NCBI RefSeq assembly: GCF_041080815.1
Contig: NZ_CP160205.1
Location: forward strand, 1,178,001 to 1,242,000
Origin: Mucilaginibacter yixingensis
GTDB lineage: Bacteria; Bacteroidota; Bacteroidia; Sphingobacteriales; Sphingobacteriaceae
Direction of reading: 5' to 3'
DNA: 64,000 bases
Below, in pieces: positions 41,257-49,558 of the stretch. A program made the position numbers and the translations under genes. Each line of letters begins with the position of its first letter. Within the stretch, counting starts at the first letter, position 1. Under the pieces are notes generated by a model. The model was given only the letters and a program-made list of their open reading frames with translations. It was not told the origin of the DNA and searched no databases.

Positions 41257-43533
41257 ATGATAGAAGATAAATACGGGAGTGTATTATTTAACGCCTATCC
41301 AATACCAGCCATTTTATTAAAGGCAGACCACCCCACTTATACCATTGTTGCTGCAAATGATGCCTACTTTGCCTTCACCAACTCTAGCAAAGAAGAGATA
41401 ATAGGATATAGTTTAATAGGTTTTCTAGAGGCTTATCTGGAAGATGCCGATAAGCTGTTGCCTGGTCTGCAAAACGTACTGCTCAATAAAAAAGCCCATA
41501 AGCAGCCTGCTGTTAAATACAACTTCCGCACGCCACATACTAATGAGGTGGTGGTAAAATATCTCGAGGTATTTAGTAATCCCTTATTAGGGGATGATGG
41601 AGAGGTTGAGTTTATTTTGCGCACAATAAGTGATGTTACCGAGCTGGTAGAAGCGCAGCAAAATGAAAAATCCATTCATGAAAATCTGCTTAAGCATGAG
41701 ATGTTTTTAAATGAATCGCAGCGCATTGCAAAGATAGGCTATTGGGAGGTGGATTATATCAACAGCATCATTACCTGGTCTGACGTGCTGAAGGAGATAT
41801 ATGAGGTGCCGCCGGCTTACCAGCCAACGTATGAAACGGGCATGGCCTTCTATAAAACGAATGAGTACAGGGAAATAATATTGAACGCGGTAAACGAGTC
41901 TATTAAACACCATGGCGAGTTTGATATAGAACTGGAAATTATTACCGCGGCGGGTAATGTACGCTGGTTGCGAACTACCGGCAAGGCGGATATGGAAGAT
42001 GGCATATGCGTGCGCCTGTATGGTGTAACTCAGGATATAACTGCCTCTAAAGCGGTTGAAAAAGAGCTGACAGATTCACGTAATCAATACCAGGCGCTTA
42101 TCGAATCGGTAGAGGGAGTAGTGTGGGAGGCGGATGCTGATACATTTGAGTTTACCTATATCAGCAACAAAATAAATGACTTGCTGGGATACTCGCCCGA
42201 AGAATGGTTGAGCGATCCGAATTTCTGGGCTAATCATATTTACCAGGGCGACCGTGAATGGGCCGTAACTTTTTGCCAGGCCCAGACAACCAAAGGTCTG
42301 AACCACGTTTTTGATTACCGTATGATCAATGCCGACGGGGGGATAGTGTGGATAAAGGATCTGGTGTCTGTAATTGCCGAAAACGGCAAGCCTAAATTGC
42401 TGCGGGGGGTAATGATTGATATTACAGAGTCTAAACTACTGGAGAACCTCGATAATCTTGAAAAAAATGTGCTGGAACAGGTTGCCAATAAAGAGGACGA
42501 TTTACAGCAGGTTCTTGTTAGCTATTTAAGAGGTATTGAGAATTTGTTACCCTGCATGAAATGTTCTTTGCTGCAGGTAAAAAACAATAAAGTATATACA
42601 CTGGCTGCACCCTCGCTTCCAAAAGATTACACCGATGCTATAAACGGCAAGCCAATAGGTGCTAAGGCCGGCTCTTGCGGTACAGCAGCCTTTAGGAAAG
42701 AAAAAGTAACAGTAACCGATATAGCAACAGATCCCTTGTGGGACAATTACAAGCCCTTTGCTTTAGCACATAACCTGCGAGCATGCTGGTCTTGTCCTAT
42801 TATTAATAGCGACGGTGAGGTAATGGCCGTATTTGGCATGTATTATGGCGATATTAAAGAGCCTGGCGATGCCGAACAGCTGGTGATAGATCGTTCTACC
42901 GCGATGCTGAAGGTAATATTAGAAAACAGACAAGGTGCCCGGATCATTGAAGAAACCACCATGCTGATGACGCAGGGGCAGGAGCTGGCAAAGTTTGGCA
43001 ACTGGCAGTGGGACATACAAAACAATGAGGTTAAATGGTCTGACGAGTTGTATAATATCTACGGAGTAGATAAAAAAGTACACGTGGCTACTTACGAAAG
43101 CTACATGGCTATGCTGCATACAGATGACAGAGAGCCGGTGAGAGATATACTGTTTAAAGCGCTTAACACGCATGAGGATATTGTATTTGAAGAGCGGATT
43201 ATCCGCCCGGATGGTGAGACCCGTCACCTGAAATCATGGGGGAGAGTGCTTTGCGATAGCAATGGCCAGCCCGAGAAGATGATTGGTTCTTGTTTAGATA
43301 TTACGGCCGCCAAAATTGCAGAGTCTCAACTATGGGAGATTGCCTGGATGCAATCGCATTTAGTGCGTGGCCCGTTGGCGAGGTTGATGGGATTGGTTGG
43401 TTTACTACAAGAAGAGCAGCAGGTGAGCAAAGAAATTGAAGGAGAGTTGTTGGATTATATCATGACCACTGCGCATGAGTTAGATAAAGTTGTCAGGGAT
43501 ATTTCAAACAGAACCGTAACTCAACCTATATAA
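41257..43533 (+). CDS. Multi-PAS/GAF sensory protein ending in a DHp-like helix pair
   Basis: This 758-residue cytosolic protein has no membrane helices. Domains in order: PAS (~5-125), PAS fold-3 (~160-275, SQRIAKIGYWEVDYINSIITW), PAS (~285-410), GAF (~430-575, with CGTAAFRKEKVTVTDI) and PAS fold-3 (~600-710, LAKFGNWQWDIQNNEVKWSDE). The last ~60 residues (IAWMQSHLVRGPLARLMGL, then LLDYIMTTAHELDKVVRDI) look like a histidine-kinase dimerisation region with His in QSHLVRGPL, but no N, G1, F or G2 ATPase boxes follow. It could be a phosphoacceptor or scaffold working with a separate kinase. The ATG at 41257 was chosen; the longer frame adds a non-PAS stretch. Confidence 0.82.
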   Translation: MIEDKYGSVLFNAYPIPAILLKADHPTYTIVAANDAYFAFTNSSKEEIIGYSLIGFLEAYLEDADKLLPGLQNVLLNKKAHKQPAVKYNFRTPHTNEVVVKYLEVFSNPLLGDDGEVEFILRTISDVTELVEAQQNEKSIHENLLKHEMFLNESQRIAKIGYWEVDYINSIITWSDVLKEIYEVPPAYQPTYETGMAFYKTNEYREIILNAVNESIKHHGEFDIELEIITAAGNVRWLRTTGKADMEDGICVRLYGVTQDITASKAVEKELTDSRNQYQALIESVEGVVWEADADTFEFTYISNKINDLLGYSPEEWLSDPNFWANHIYQGDREWAVTFCQAQTTKGLNHVFDYRMINADGGIVWIKDLVSVIAENGKPKLLRGVMIDITESKLLENLDNLEKNVLEQVANKEDDLQQVLVSYLRGIENLLPCMKCSLLQVKNNKVYTLAAPSLPKDYTDAINGKPIGAKAGSCGTAAFRKEKVTVTDIATDPLWDNYKPFALAHNLRACWSCPIINSDGEVMAVFGMYYGDIKEPGDAEQLVIDRSTAMLKVILENRQGARIIEETTMLMTQGQELAKFGNWQWDIQNNEVKWSDELYNIYGVDKKVHVATYESYMAMLHTDDREPVRDILFKALNTHEDIVFEERIIRPDGETRHLKSWGRVLCDSNGQPEKMIGSCLDITAAKIAESQLWEIAWMQSHLVRGPLARLMGLVGLLQEEQQVSKEIEGELLDYIMTTAHELDKVVRDISNRTVTQPI

Positions 43534-43567
43534 AGCATTACTGGCTTTTAATTAAGTGGTGAGTCTA

Positions 43568-43610
43568 AACAAGAAAAGCCTTCAGGTTGCACCTGAAGGC
43601 TTTTCTTGTT
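43568..43610. terminator. Bidirectional terminator between the PAS gene and phnA
   Basis: Twenty-bp perfect arms, starting AACAAGAAAAGCCTTCAGGT, flank a 3-nt loop. A-rich and T-rich outer ends let it serve both convergent genes. Confidence 0.85.
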
Positions 43611-43624
43611 GGTGATGATAGGGT

Positions 43625-43963
43625 TTATGCTTTTTTCACAAACTCAGATTTAAGCGCCATGGCGCCAAATCCATCAATCTTACAGTCAATATTATGATCG
43701 CTGTCTACCAGTCGAATGTTTTTAACCTTGGTGCCTGCCTTTATAGTTTGCGAAGTGCCTTTAACGGGCAGGTTTTTGATGGTTACTACCGAGTCGCCGT
43801 CTTGCAAAATATTGCCGTTGCTGTCTTTCACCACAAACTGCTGATCTGCAGCATTATCTTCTTCCGGGTTCCACTCGTGGCCACATTCGGGGCAGGCCAG
43901 CAGGCCGTTCATTTCATACGTAAAGGTTGATTTGCACAAAGGGCAAGGGGGCAGTTCTGTCAT
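43625..43963 (-). CDS. phnA: PhnA/YjdM-family zinc-ribbon protein
   Basis: This 112-residue protein has an N-terminal zinc ribbon ([26 protein letters not shown]; CxxC pairs at about residues 8-11 and 29-32) and a conserved C-terminal SH3-like domain ([20 protein letters not shown]). Despite the historical name, the E. coli homologue is not a proven phosphonate enzyme. It is a single gene. The role is unknown beyond metal binding. Confidence 0.92.
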   Translation of the reverse strand: MTELPPCPLCKSTFTYEMNGLLACPECGHEWNPEEDNAADQQFVVKDSNGNILQDGDSVVTIKNLPVKGTSQTIKAGTKVKNIRLVDSDHNIDCKIDGFGAMALKSEFVKKA

Positions 43964-44101
43964 CTATAAAAATTTGGGCAAAGGTAAAAATTGCTGCCCG
44001 CAATTGAAAAATGATAAATATCACTATTGCAATTGAGGCCTTTCCCGGAAATTTATACCGGTATACAGCTATATTGAGTATATAAATCAACAGAGTAAAA
44101 C

Positions 44102-44305
44102 ATGAACTTTTTCAAAGCCAAAACAACTTGGTCCAACGCTGAATTTATTCCGCTGAAATTGTGCATCGCATCAATTTACATTGTGGTCGGCAGCTATTTC
44201 CATGATTTTTTTAGCAAGTACTATATCGGCTTATTCGTGCTTTTTGCGGCCACCGTTATTTGGAGCGTCTATTTATGGATTAAAAAGATGAAAGAAGCTA
44301 ACTAA
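44102..44305 (+). CDS. Small membrane protein, 67 residues
   Basis: Two hydrophobic segments (FIPLKLCIASIYIVVGSYFH and IGLFVLFAATVIWSVYLWI) are joined by a short loop with Lys and Tyr and end in KKMKEAN, a basic tail. Its composition is coding-like and it begins with an ATG preceded by AT-rich sequence. No function is known. It is convergent with the ParB-like gene 1 bp away. Confidence 0.65.
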   Translation: MNFFKAKTTWSNAEFIPLKLCIASIYIVVGSYFHDFFSKYYIGLFVLFAATVIWSVYLWIKKMKEAN

Positions 44306-44306
44306 G

Positions 44307-44708
44307 TTATACCAGCCTGCAGGGCACTTCCAGATCTTCTGTAACGTAATAGCTGCAACATAGGCGGTGATAGCCATCGGCTATAATCAGCCCTGTTTCG
44401 CTTCGCACCAGTAATATGGGCGAGAGCTTTTTCTTCTTTTTTATTTTCTTCAGATTTTCCTGTACGTGAATATTGTCTTCTGGCAATAGCGGCAGCCTGC
44501 TTGCTCTTAATATATCTTTTGATTTTTTCTGGATGGTAGGGGCCAATCGCAAAGCAGTCACAAACTTTTCTGCCTGTTTGGGCAAAAAGAGCAGTTCCAG
44601 ATAATCCTGCGCGGCGGGGTAATCGTGTGGTTCCGGGTCATCTTGCCAGATGTCTTTCGGGGTTTCTGTCTTTTTATGTTTTATGGTGGGTATTGAATAT
44701 TTTAAAAT
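44307..44708 (-). CDS. ParB-like protein with probable non-ATG start
   Basis: The only ATG (44585) gives 92 residues, but the same frame stays open for 41 codons upstream and encodes DIWQDDPEPHDYPAAQDYL just before, a segment I recall as the conserved beginning of this Bacteroidota family. No ATG, GTG or TTG start suits it; ATT at 44708, overlapping the mgtC-like stop, is the furthest candidate, giving 133 residues. The C-terminus (LSPILLVRSETGLIIADGYH, then RLCCSYYVTEDLEVPCRLV) resembles the ParB/sulfiredoxin-type DGHHR loop, with D-G-Y-H-R. Function unknown. Overlap with the MgtC gene suggests coupled translation. Confidence 0.62.
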   Translation of the reverse strand: MLKYSIPTIKHKKTETPKDIWQDDPEPHDYPAAQDYLELLFLPKQAEKFVTALRLAPTIQKKSKDILRASRLPLLPEDNIHVQENLKKIKKKKKLSPILLVRSETGLIIADGYHRLCCSYYVTEDLEVPCRLV

Positions 44709-45361
44709 CGATATGAAATAACCTTGGGATGATGGATCAGATTTGCAATCAGTTGCTCATGGTTTTTAATATTGCCGGTTATAAGCCAGGTGCGCGAAAA
44801 ACTAACAGGGCTACTGTCTTCGCCCAACAAAAAATATTTCAATTGGTACTGTTTAAACAGGGCTATACATTCGTCTGCATCGGCTGGTGTAGCAGTGGCA
44901 ATATGGTATTCCCGTATTTTATGGTGATTGTCAATATAAGCCTGTAGCGGCAAGAGTAGTTTCAATATAACCAGTATCACCAGTGTGCCTGCCAAGGCCA
45001 TGTAAATATGGCCCGAGCCCGCGCTCATACCTACAGAGGCGGTGGCCCAGATGGTGGTAGCGGTGGTGATACCTTCTATCTTGTTATTATCTTTAAAAAT
45101 AACCCCTGCCCCCAAAAAGCCAATGCCGGTTATAATATTGGCAGCTAGCCTGTCTGGGTTGCTTACCCCAATTTTGATCGACAAAATGGTAAACACGCAC
45201 GACCCAAATGATACCAGTATAAATGTGCGAAGCCCTGCCGACTTATTGCTGTACTCGCGCTCGGTGCCTATTACGGCTCCAATTAAAATAGCCACGCACA
45301 CCATCAACAGCTCCTGCAGCATGGTAGGCATGTCAAACCCCTGGATCATATTATGTAGCAT
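44702..45361 (-). CDS. MgtC/SapB-family membrane protein
   Basis: This 219-residue protein has four or five membrane helices in residues ~18-145, with the family signature AVIGTEREYSNKSAGLRTFI, then NIITGIGFLGAGVIFKDNNK and TTATTIWATASVGM. The last ~75 residues form an ACT-like cytosolic domain. MgtC proteins regulate F-type ATPase and magnesium homeostasis in pathogens; in environmental bacteria the role is unclear. It is followed by the overlapping ParB-like gene. Confidence 0.9.
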   Translation of the reverse strand: MLHNMIQGFDMPTMLQELLMVCVAILIGAVIGTEREYSNKSAGLRTFILVSFGSCVFTILSIKIGVSNPDRLAANIITGIGFLGAGVIFKDNNKIEGITTATTIWATASVGMSAGSGHIYMALAGTLVILVILKLLLPLQAYIDNHHKIREYHIATATPADADECIALFKQYQLKYFLLGEDSSPVSFSRTWLITGNIKNHEQLIANLIHHPKVISYRF

Positions 45362-45512
45362 AACTGAATTTACGAATAAAATAAATTTGGTTGTGTGGTT
45401 TTTTGTGGATACGCCTGATTTATATGAATAGCCAAACAGGTATTAAAGCGAAGTTCACTTTAGTTGAACTGTTTTTCTAATCAGGCAAACTTGGTAAGCA
45501 GAGGGATGAGGG

Positions 45513-46412
45513 TCATTTAGCAAAAGACATGGCTACAATTCCGCAGATAGCTTTTACCAGCAATGCTCCGTCAATCAAAATAAGATAGTAAACCAGGCTG
45601 TGTCTTTTCCGCATGGTATAAACTACATATATCATAAGCAGGAACGGAATGCAATTGATAAGGATCTGTAAAGGCAGCAGGCCCCTATACAGTGCAAAAC
45701 ATATTAGTGCGAACAGGCCGATAGCCAGCAACGGCATCAAAATAAAAAAGATAGTGCGCCTGAGCCCGAACCGGACAACAAAGGTTTTTAGCTGGACGTT
45801 GGCATCCGATGGGTAGTCTTTGACGTCGAACATGATGGCGTTTACGGTGCAAAACATCCAGTTTTTAACAAATAAAAATACCCAAAGCACCGCATCCGGA
45901 TAAGCGTTCCCGGTTTCTATATGCGTCATCATCATAGGGGCCAGATTTGCACAGCAGGCCCACACAAATCCAATCACAAACGCTTTGAGCCAACCCACGT
46001 TTCTTAAGTTCAGAGCTCCAGGCAATAATCCATAATATAAAGTGGCCGTGATTAAAATGACTGCAAGAAATATCCAGGAAATCAGCGGCAGATGCAGCAG
46101 GCGGTTGGCATAAGTTACAAATAAGTCTACAGAAATAATGGCCGATAAACCGATCATTATTGCCTGGCTGTATTGTATAAATTGCCGGTGTTTGGCATAC
46201 CAACGGCTTCGTGGATCAGCCTTTACCGGGTCAATAGATTGATGTTGATAGGCATAGGTATAGTACACTATAGGGAGCATAAACAACAAGGCATAATATT
46301 GTAATGAATTATGCGGCATGTGTAATTGGGCAGAAGCTTCTAGATTAAAAGCGATTGCCAAAAAACCAACAAAATAATTACCAAAAAAGAGAAGCCTTAA
46401 CCCCTTATTCAT
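45513..46412 (-). CDS. UbiA-superfamily-like membrane protein lacking the first Asp motif
   Basis: This 299-residue protein has about eight membrane helices. The segment NAIMFDVKDYPSDANVQLKT corresponds to a UbiA Asp-rich loop (N-x-x-x-D-x-x-D), with TFVVRFG following as in UbiA homologues. The N-terminal half has YAYQHQSIDPVKADPRSRW where the other NDxxDxxxD motif is expected, so one metal-diphosphate site is degenerate. A changed or lost prenyl transfer activity is inferred. It lies divergent to the arsenic operon and may be unrelated to it. Confidence 0.7.
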   Translation of the reverse strand: MNKGLRLLFFGNYFVGFLAIAFNLEASAQLHMPHNSLQYYALLFMLPIVYYTYAYQHQSIDPVKADPRSRWYAKHRQFIQYSQAIMIGLSAIISVDLFVTYANRLLHLPLISWIFLAVILITATLYYGLLPGALNLRNVGWLKAFVIGFVWACCANLAPMMMTHIETGNAYPDAVLWVFLFVKNWMFCTVNAIMFDVKDYPSDANVQLKTFVVRFGLRRTIFFILMPLLAIGLFALICFALYRGLLPLQILINCIPFLLMIYVVYTMRKRHSLVYYLILIDGALLVKAICGIVAMSFAK

Positions 46413-46484
46413 GCTGTAGGCAGGATTTTAATCGAGCGTTAAATTTACATAAATATTCTCGTTGCATGTAATTATAAACTATTA

Positions 46485-46500
46485 ATCGTAATATTGCGAT
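46485..46500. promoter_or_regulatory. Probable ArsR operator 1
   Basis: ATCGTAATATTGCGAT is a 16-bp dyad with one mismatched pair, ending 7 nt before the arsR ATG. The same sequence returns between arsR and the next gene, which supports autoregulation. Confidence 0.65.
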
Positions 46501-46507
46501 ATATATT

Positions 46508-46837
46508 ATGGGCATTACCAAAACAGAAATATTTACCGAAGAGCAGAACAAGCTGGCGGTGCAGTTAAAAGCCATTGCTCACCCTGCGCGTATCGCCATT
46601 TTACAACATATTATGCAAGCAAATGCCTGTATTTGCGGTGACCTTGTTGATGAGTTAGGCCTGGCGCAAGCAACCATATCTCAACACCTGAAAGAATTGA
46701 AGAATGCCGGGCTTATTCAGGGCACTATTGAAGGCGTGAGTGTATGTTATTGCATTGAACCCAATGCCTGGAAAAACCTGCAAATGGAGCTGAATAAGCT
46801 ATTTGGCTCTTATCAGACCAAGGGCAACTGCTGTTAA
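46508..46837 (+). CDS. arsR: ArsR-family metalloregulatory repressor
   Basis: This 109-residue winged-helix repressor has DNA-recognition helix [19 protein letters not shown]. Candidate As(III) ligands are the cysteines in [13 protein letters not shown] (position of the classic ELCVCDL site), and two more Cys end the chain (KGNCC). It should release DNA on binding arsenite or antimonite. It is the first gene of a five-gene arsenic operon with dyad operators on both sides. Confidence 0.92.
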   Translation: MGITKTEIFTEEQNKLAVQLKAIAHPARIAILQHIMQANACICGDLVDELGLAQATISQHLKELKNAGLIQGTIEGVSVCYCIEPNAWKNLQMELNKLFGSYQTKGNCC

Positions 46838-46855
46838 AATTTTTTGAATTAATAT

Positions 46856-46871
46856 ATCGCAATATTACAAT
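46856..46871. promoter_or_regulatory. Probable ArsR operator 2
   Basis: ATCGCAATATTACAAT matches the inverse of operator 1 at 15 of 16 positions. It runs into the ATG at 46870, so it may repress or block translation of the DUF6428 gene, or mark a second promoter inside the operon. Confidence 0.6.
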
Positions 46872-47433
46872 GGAAGCTATGGAGACATTAACCTGGGGTA
46901 ATTTTAAAGCCCGATTAGAAGCAAATCCCGAACTGCATCTGCAATTCCAGTATGAAGAAGGTAAGCTTGCAGACACCTCTTTTCATATTACAGAGATCAA
47001 GCTGGCGCCAATTACATCGGTAGATTGCGGTGGCGTAATGAACAAATGGACAGAAGTGATTGTGCAACTGTGGGAGCCTGGAGAAAAACAAGCAGAGCGT
47101 AGCATGAAGGTGAATAAAGCGCTGTCTATTATTGCTGTTGTAGAGCAAATGTTACCGTTGGACGGCGATGCTATTGTGAAAATAGAATTTGGCAATTCGC
47201 AGTTTGATACCCGCCAAATGTTCCCGGCTGATATTACAGTAGCTGGTGATACGCTGACGGTAAATCTAACCCCAGATTTTGTACAATGTAAAGCACAAAC
47301 CCGCGGCGGTAGTTGCGGTACAAATGATAAGGGCGAAGAATGCTGCGCCCCGGTTGAAAAACCAACAATCAAATTGGTGAACCTGGTAACTCAAACAGAT
47401 GCCTGCTGTACACCTGGTGGCGGATGCTGCTAA
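46870..47433 (+). CDS. DUF6428-family arsenic-operon protein, cysteine-rich tail
   Basis: This 187-residue protein has a body (EIKLAPITSVDCGGVMNKW, then VVEQMLPLDGDAIVKIEFG) that belongs to DUF6428, often found next to ArsR and ArsC in Bacteroidota. The tail has many cysteines (GSCGTNDKGEECCAP, DACCTPGGGCC) that could bind arsenite. It may be a metalloid chaperone. The start may instead be the in-frame ATG at 46879, clear of operator 2. Confidence 0.82.
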   Translation: MEAMETLTWGNFKARLEANPELHLQFQYEEGKLADTSFHITEIKLAPITSVDCGGVMNKWTEVIVQLWEPGEKQAERSMKVNKALSIIAVVEQMLPLDGDAIVKIEFGNSQFDTRQMFPADITVAGDTLTVNLTPDFVQCKAQTRGGSCGTNDKGEECCAPVEKPTIKLVNLVTQTDACCTPGGGCC

Positions 47434-47462
47434 CTCAAAACAAACCCCTAATTTCCTCATAC

Positions 47463-47876
47463 ATGAAAAATATTCTCGTTCTATGTACCGGTAACAGCTG
47501 CCGGAGCCAGATGGCCGAAGGTTACCTTCGTTTTTATGCTGGCAACAAAGCCAATGTTTACAGTGCTGGTGTAAAAACTCATGGCGTAAACCCCAAAGCT
47601 ATCCAGGTGATGGCCGAAGATCATATCGATATCTCCGGGCATACTTCCAATCACGTTGATGAGTATCAGCACATCCCGTTTGATATGGTAATCACCGTGT
47701 GTGATAATGCTAACGAGGCTTGTCCGTTTTTTCCTGGCAACGTACAACGTTTTCATCAAAACTTCCCTGATCCTCCAAAGGCAACTGGCACCCCCGATGA
47801 AATTATGGATGAGTTTAGAAGAGTGCGGGATATGATCAAGGCCTACTCTATGGATTTTGTACAAACCTATTTATGA
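47463..47876 (+). CDS. arsC: Arsenate reductase, thioredoxin-coupled LMW-phosphatase type
   Basis: This 137-residue enzyme has the phosphatase loop CTGNSCR (Cys8-x5-Arg14), the general-acid FPDPP (Asp103) and a redox pair Cys80 and Cys87 (VCDNANEACP) spaced as in S. aureus pI258 ArsC. It reduces arsenate to arsenite using thioredoxin. The start at 47463 gives the conserved MKNILVLCTGNS. It overlaps the aquaporin gene by 4 nt. Confidence 0.93.
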   Translation: MKNILVLCTGNSCRSQMAEGYLRFYAGNKANVYSAGVKTHGVNPKAIQVMAEDHIDISGHTSNHVDEYQHIPFDMVITVCDNANEACPFFPGNVQRFHQNFPDPPKATGTPDEIMDEFRRVRDMIKAYSMDFVQTYL

Positions 47877-48532
47877 GAAGATATGTGGCCGAGCTACTCG
47901 GTACTTTCATTATGGTGTTTTGCGGCACCGGCGCGATGATTATTGACCAGCAAGCGGGTGGCGCAATTACCCATGTGGGGGTGGCAACAACCTGGGGCTT
48001 GGTGGTGATGAGTTTGATCTATGCGCTGGGCGATATTTCGGGCGCGCACATGAATCCGGCTGTGAGTATCGCTTTTACACTTGCCGGCCGTTTTGAAAAA
48101 AAACACTTGTTGCCTTATATTTTAAGCCAGGTTTGTGGTGCTTTACTGGCTAGCACAGTTTTAAAACTGTTGTTTCCCGCTAGTGCGTCTTTGGGTGCAA
48201 CACTGCCAAGCGGAAGTGCAATACAATCTTTTGTATTGGAGCTATTGCTCACTTTCTTTTTGATGCTGGTGGTTCTGAACGTAGCGTGCGGCGACAAAGA
48301 GCGGGGCCTATTTGCCGGTATTGCCGTCGGCTCTGTGGTTGGTTTAGAAGCAATGTTTGCCGGACCAATATGTGGCGCATCCATGAATCCCGCCCGTTCG
48401 CTCGCCCCGGCATTGGTCTCCGGACATTTGGAAAATCTATGGGTTTACCTGATTGCTACACCACTGGGGGCTACTGCAGCCATCCCAGTGTGGAATTATC
48501 TGACAAGTAACGGTAAAATTGATACGATATGA
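47873..48532 (+). CDS. Aquaglyceroporin, AqpS-like arsenite channel
   Basis: This 219-residue MIP-family channel has six membrane helices with both NPA loops intact: GAHMNPAVS and GASMNPARS. The operon context after arsC, with no ArsB or Acr3 efflux pump seen in the window, points to arsenite leaving the cell by downhill diffusion through this channel, as shown for AqpS of Sinorhizobium meliloti. The function is inferred from that precedent. It overlaps both neighbours by 4 nt, so the genes are translationally coupled. Confidence 0.88.
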   Translation: MRRYVAELLGTFIMVFCGTGAMIIDQQAGGAITHVGVATTWGLVVMSLIYALGDISGAHMNPAVSIAFTLAGRFEKKHLLPYILSQVCGALLASTVLKLLFPASASLGATLPSGSAIQSFVLELLLTFFLMLVVLNVACGDKERGLFAGIAVGSVVGLEAMFAGPICGASMNPARSLAPALVSGHLENLWVYLIATPLGATAAIPVWNYLTSNGKIDTI

Positions 48533-49185
48533 GGATTGCCTTGTTTTCTGATGTGCATGCTAACCTGCCGGCACTTGAGGCGTTCCTGGCGGATCTGGAT
48601 AAATGCAAGCCAGACGCGGTCTATTGCCTGGGCGATCTGATTGGCTATAACATTTGGCCTAATGAAGTGATTGCAGAGATTCGTAAACGTGGGATAGCCA
48701 CACTAATGGGTAATCACGATCAGAAGACCAAAGGTTACGCCTACGAGCTGGTGACCGCCGACAATAGGAGTTACCTAAATACCTTACCGGCACATATTCG
48801 CCTTGAGTTTCTTCGGGATGATTATTCGTTTCATATATTGATGGCGCATGGTAGCCCGCGAAGCATCAATGAATACATGCTCGAAAATCTGGGCGAAGAT
48901 TATGTAACCGAAATGATGAACGAGGTTAAAGCGAATGTGCTTTGTGTAGGCCATTCGCATTTGCCCTATTACCGCACTATCGGCGATAAACATATTATCA
49001 ATGTCGGTTCTGTTGGCAAACCAAAAGATAATGATCCCCGCGGTGGCTACGTTGTGCTGACAATTGGAAATGATATCAAGGTTGAGTTTATTCGATTTGC
49101 CTATAACGTAGAAAAAGCCGCCAGAGCGATAGAGGTCAGCCTTTTACCTAATGAACTAGCCGACCGGCTTCGGATGGCATTTTAA
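48529..49185 (+). CDS. Metallophosphoesterase, arsenic-operon associated
   Basis: This 218-residue calcineurin-like phosphoesterase has all metal motifs: LFSDVHANL (DxH), YCLGDLIGYN (GDxxG), MGNHDQ (GNHD), LMAHGSPRS and GHSHLPYYRT (GHxH). It resembles the YfcE/MJ0936 phosphodiesterase group. It is fused translationally to the aquaporin gene by a 4-nt overlap, which suggests a role in arsenic resistance. The substrate is unknown. Confidence 0.88.
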   Translation: MRIALFSDVHANLPALEAFLADLDKCKPDAVYCLGDLIGYNIWPNEVIAEIRKRGIATLMGNHDQKTKGYAYELVTADNRSYLNTLPAHIRLEFLRDDYSFHILMAHGSPRSINEYMLENLGEDYVTEMMNEVKANVLCVGHSHLPYYRTIGDKHIINVGSVGKPKDNDPRGGYVVLTIGNDIKVEFIRFAYNVEKAARAIEVSLLPNELADRLRMAF

Positions 49186-49220
49186 AGGTCATTAATCCGT
49201 TGAACTAAAAAAACGCTTAT

Positions 49221-49260
49221 AATACAAAAGCCTTCAACGAAAGTTGAAGGCTTTTGTATT
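49221..49260. terminator. Perfect 18-bp terminator hairpin after the arsenic operon
   Basis: AATACAAAAGCCTTCAAC and its exact complement flank GAAA. TCTGGTGGTGCAGGCTTT follows at 49261, resembling the 3' end of a tRNA gene on the minus strand. A second copy of the unit is at 49386 and a third is attached to tRNA-Phe. Confidence 0.8.
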
Positions 49261-49385
49261 TCTGGTGGTGCAGGCTTTAATTCACGCCAAATCTTAGCCA
49301 GGGTGTTTCAATACTCCAAAATATAGACAACCGATACACCATATTTTAAAATTCAGCAACCCGATGCGTTATAACGGTTGTGCCC

Positions 49386-49426
49386 AAAAAAAAGCCCTCA
49401 ACTTTCGTTGAAGGCTTTCTGGTGGT
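49386..49426. repeat. Terminator/tRNA-end direct repeat, copy 2
   Basis: Eight A, then GCCCTCAACTTTCGTTGAAGG and CTTTCTGGTGGT, identical to 50048-50088 next to tRNA-Phe. It flanks the left side of the small 49559-50026 gene. Confidence 0.75.
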
Positions 49427-49558
49427 GCAGACTTTAAATATAACAAACCATTTCTTCTATGATTTGAAGCGATTGGCAGACTTAGACTTAAATTGAACGT
49501 GGTTCAAAATTAACCGAATATTTATATTTACAATCAACTAAATCAGGGAGTTAATAAA

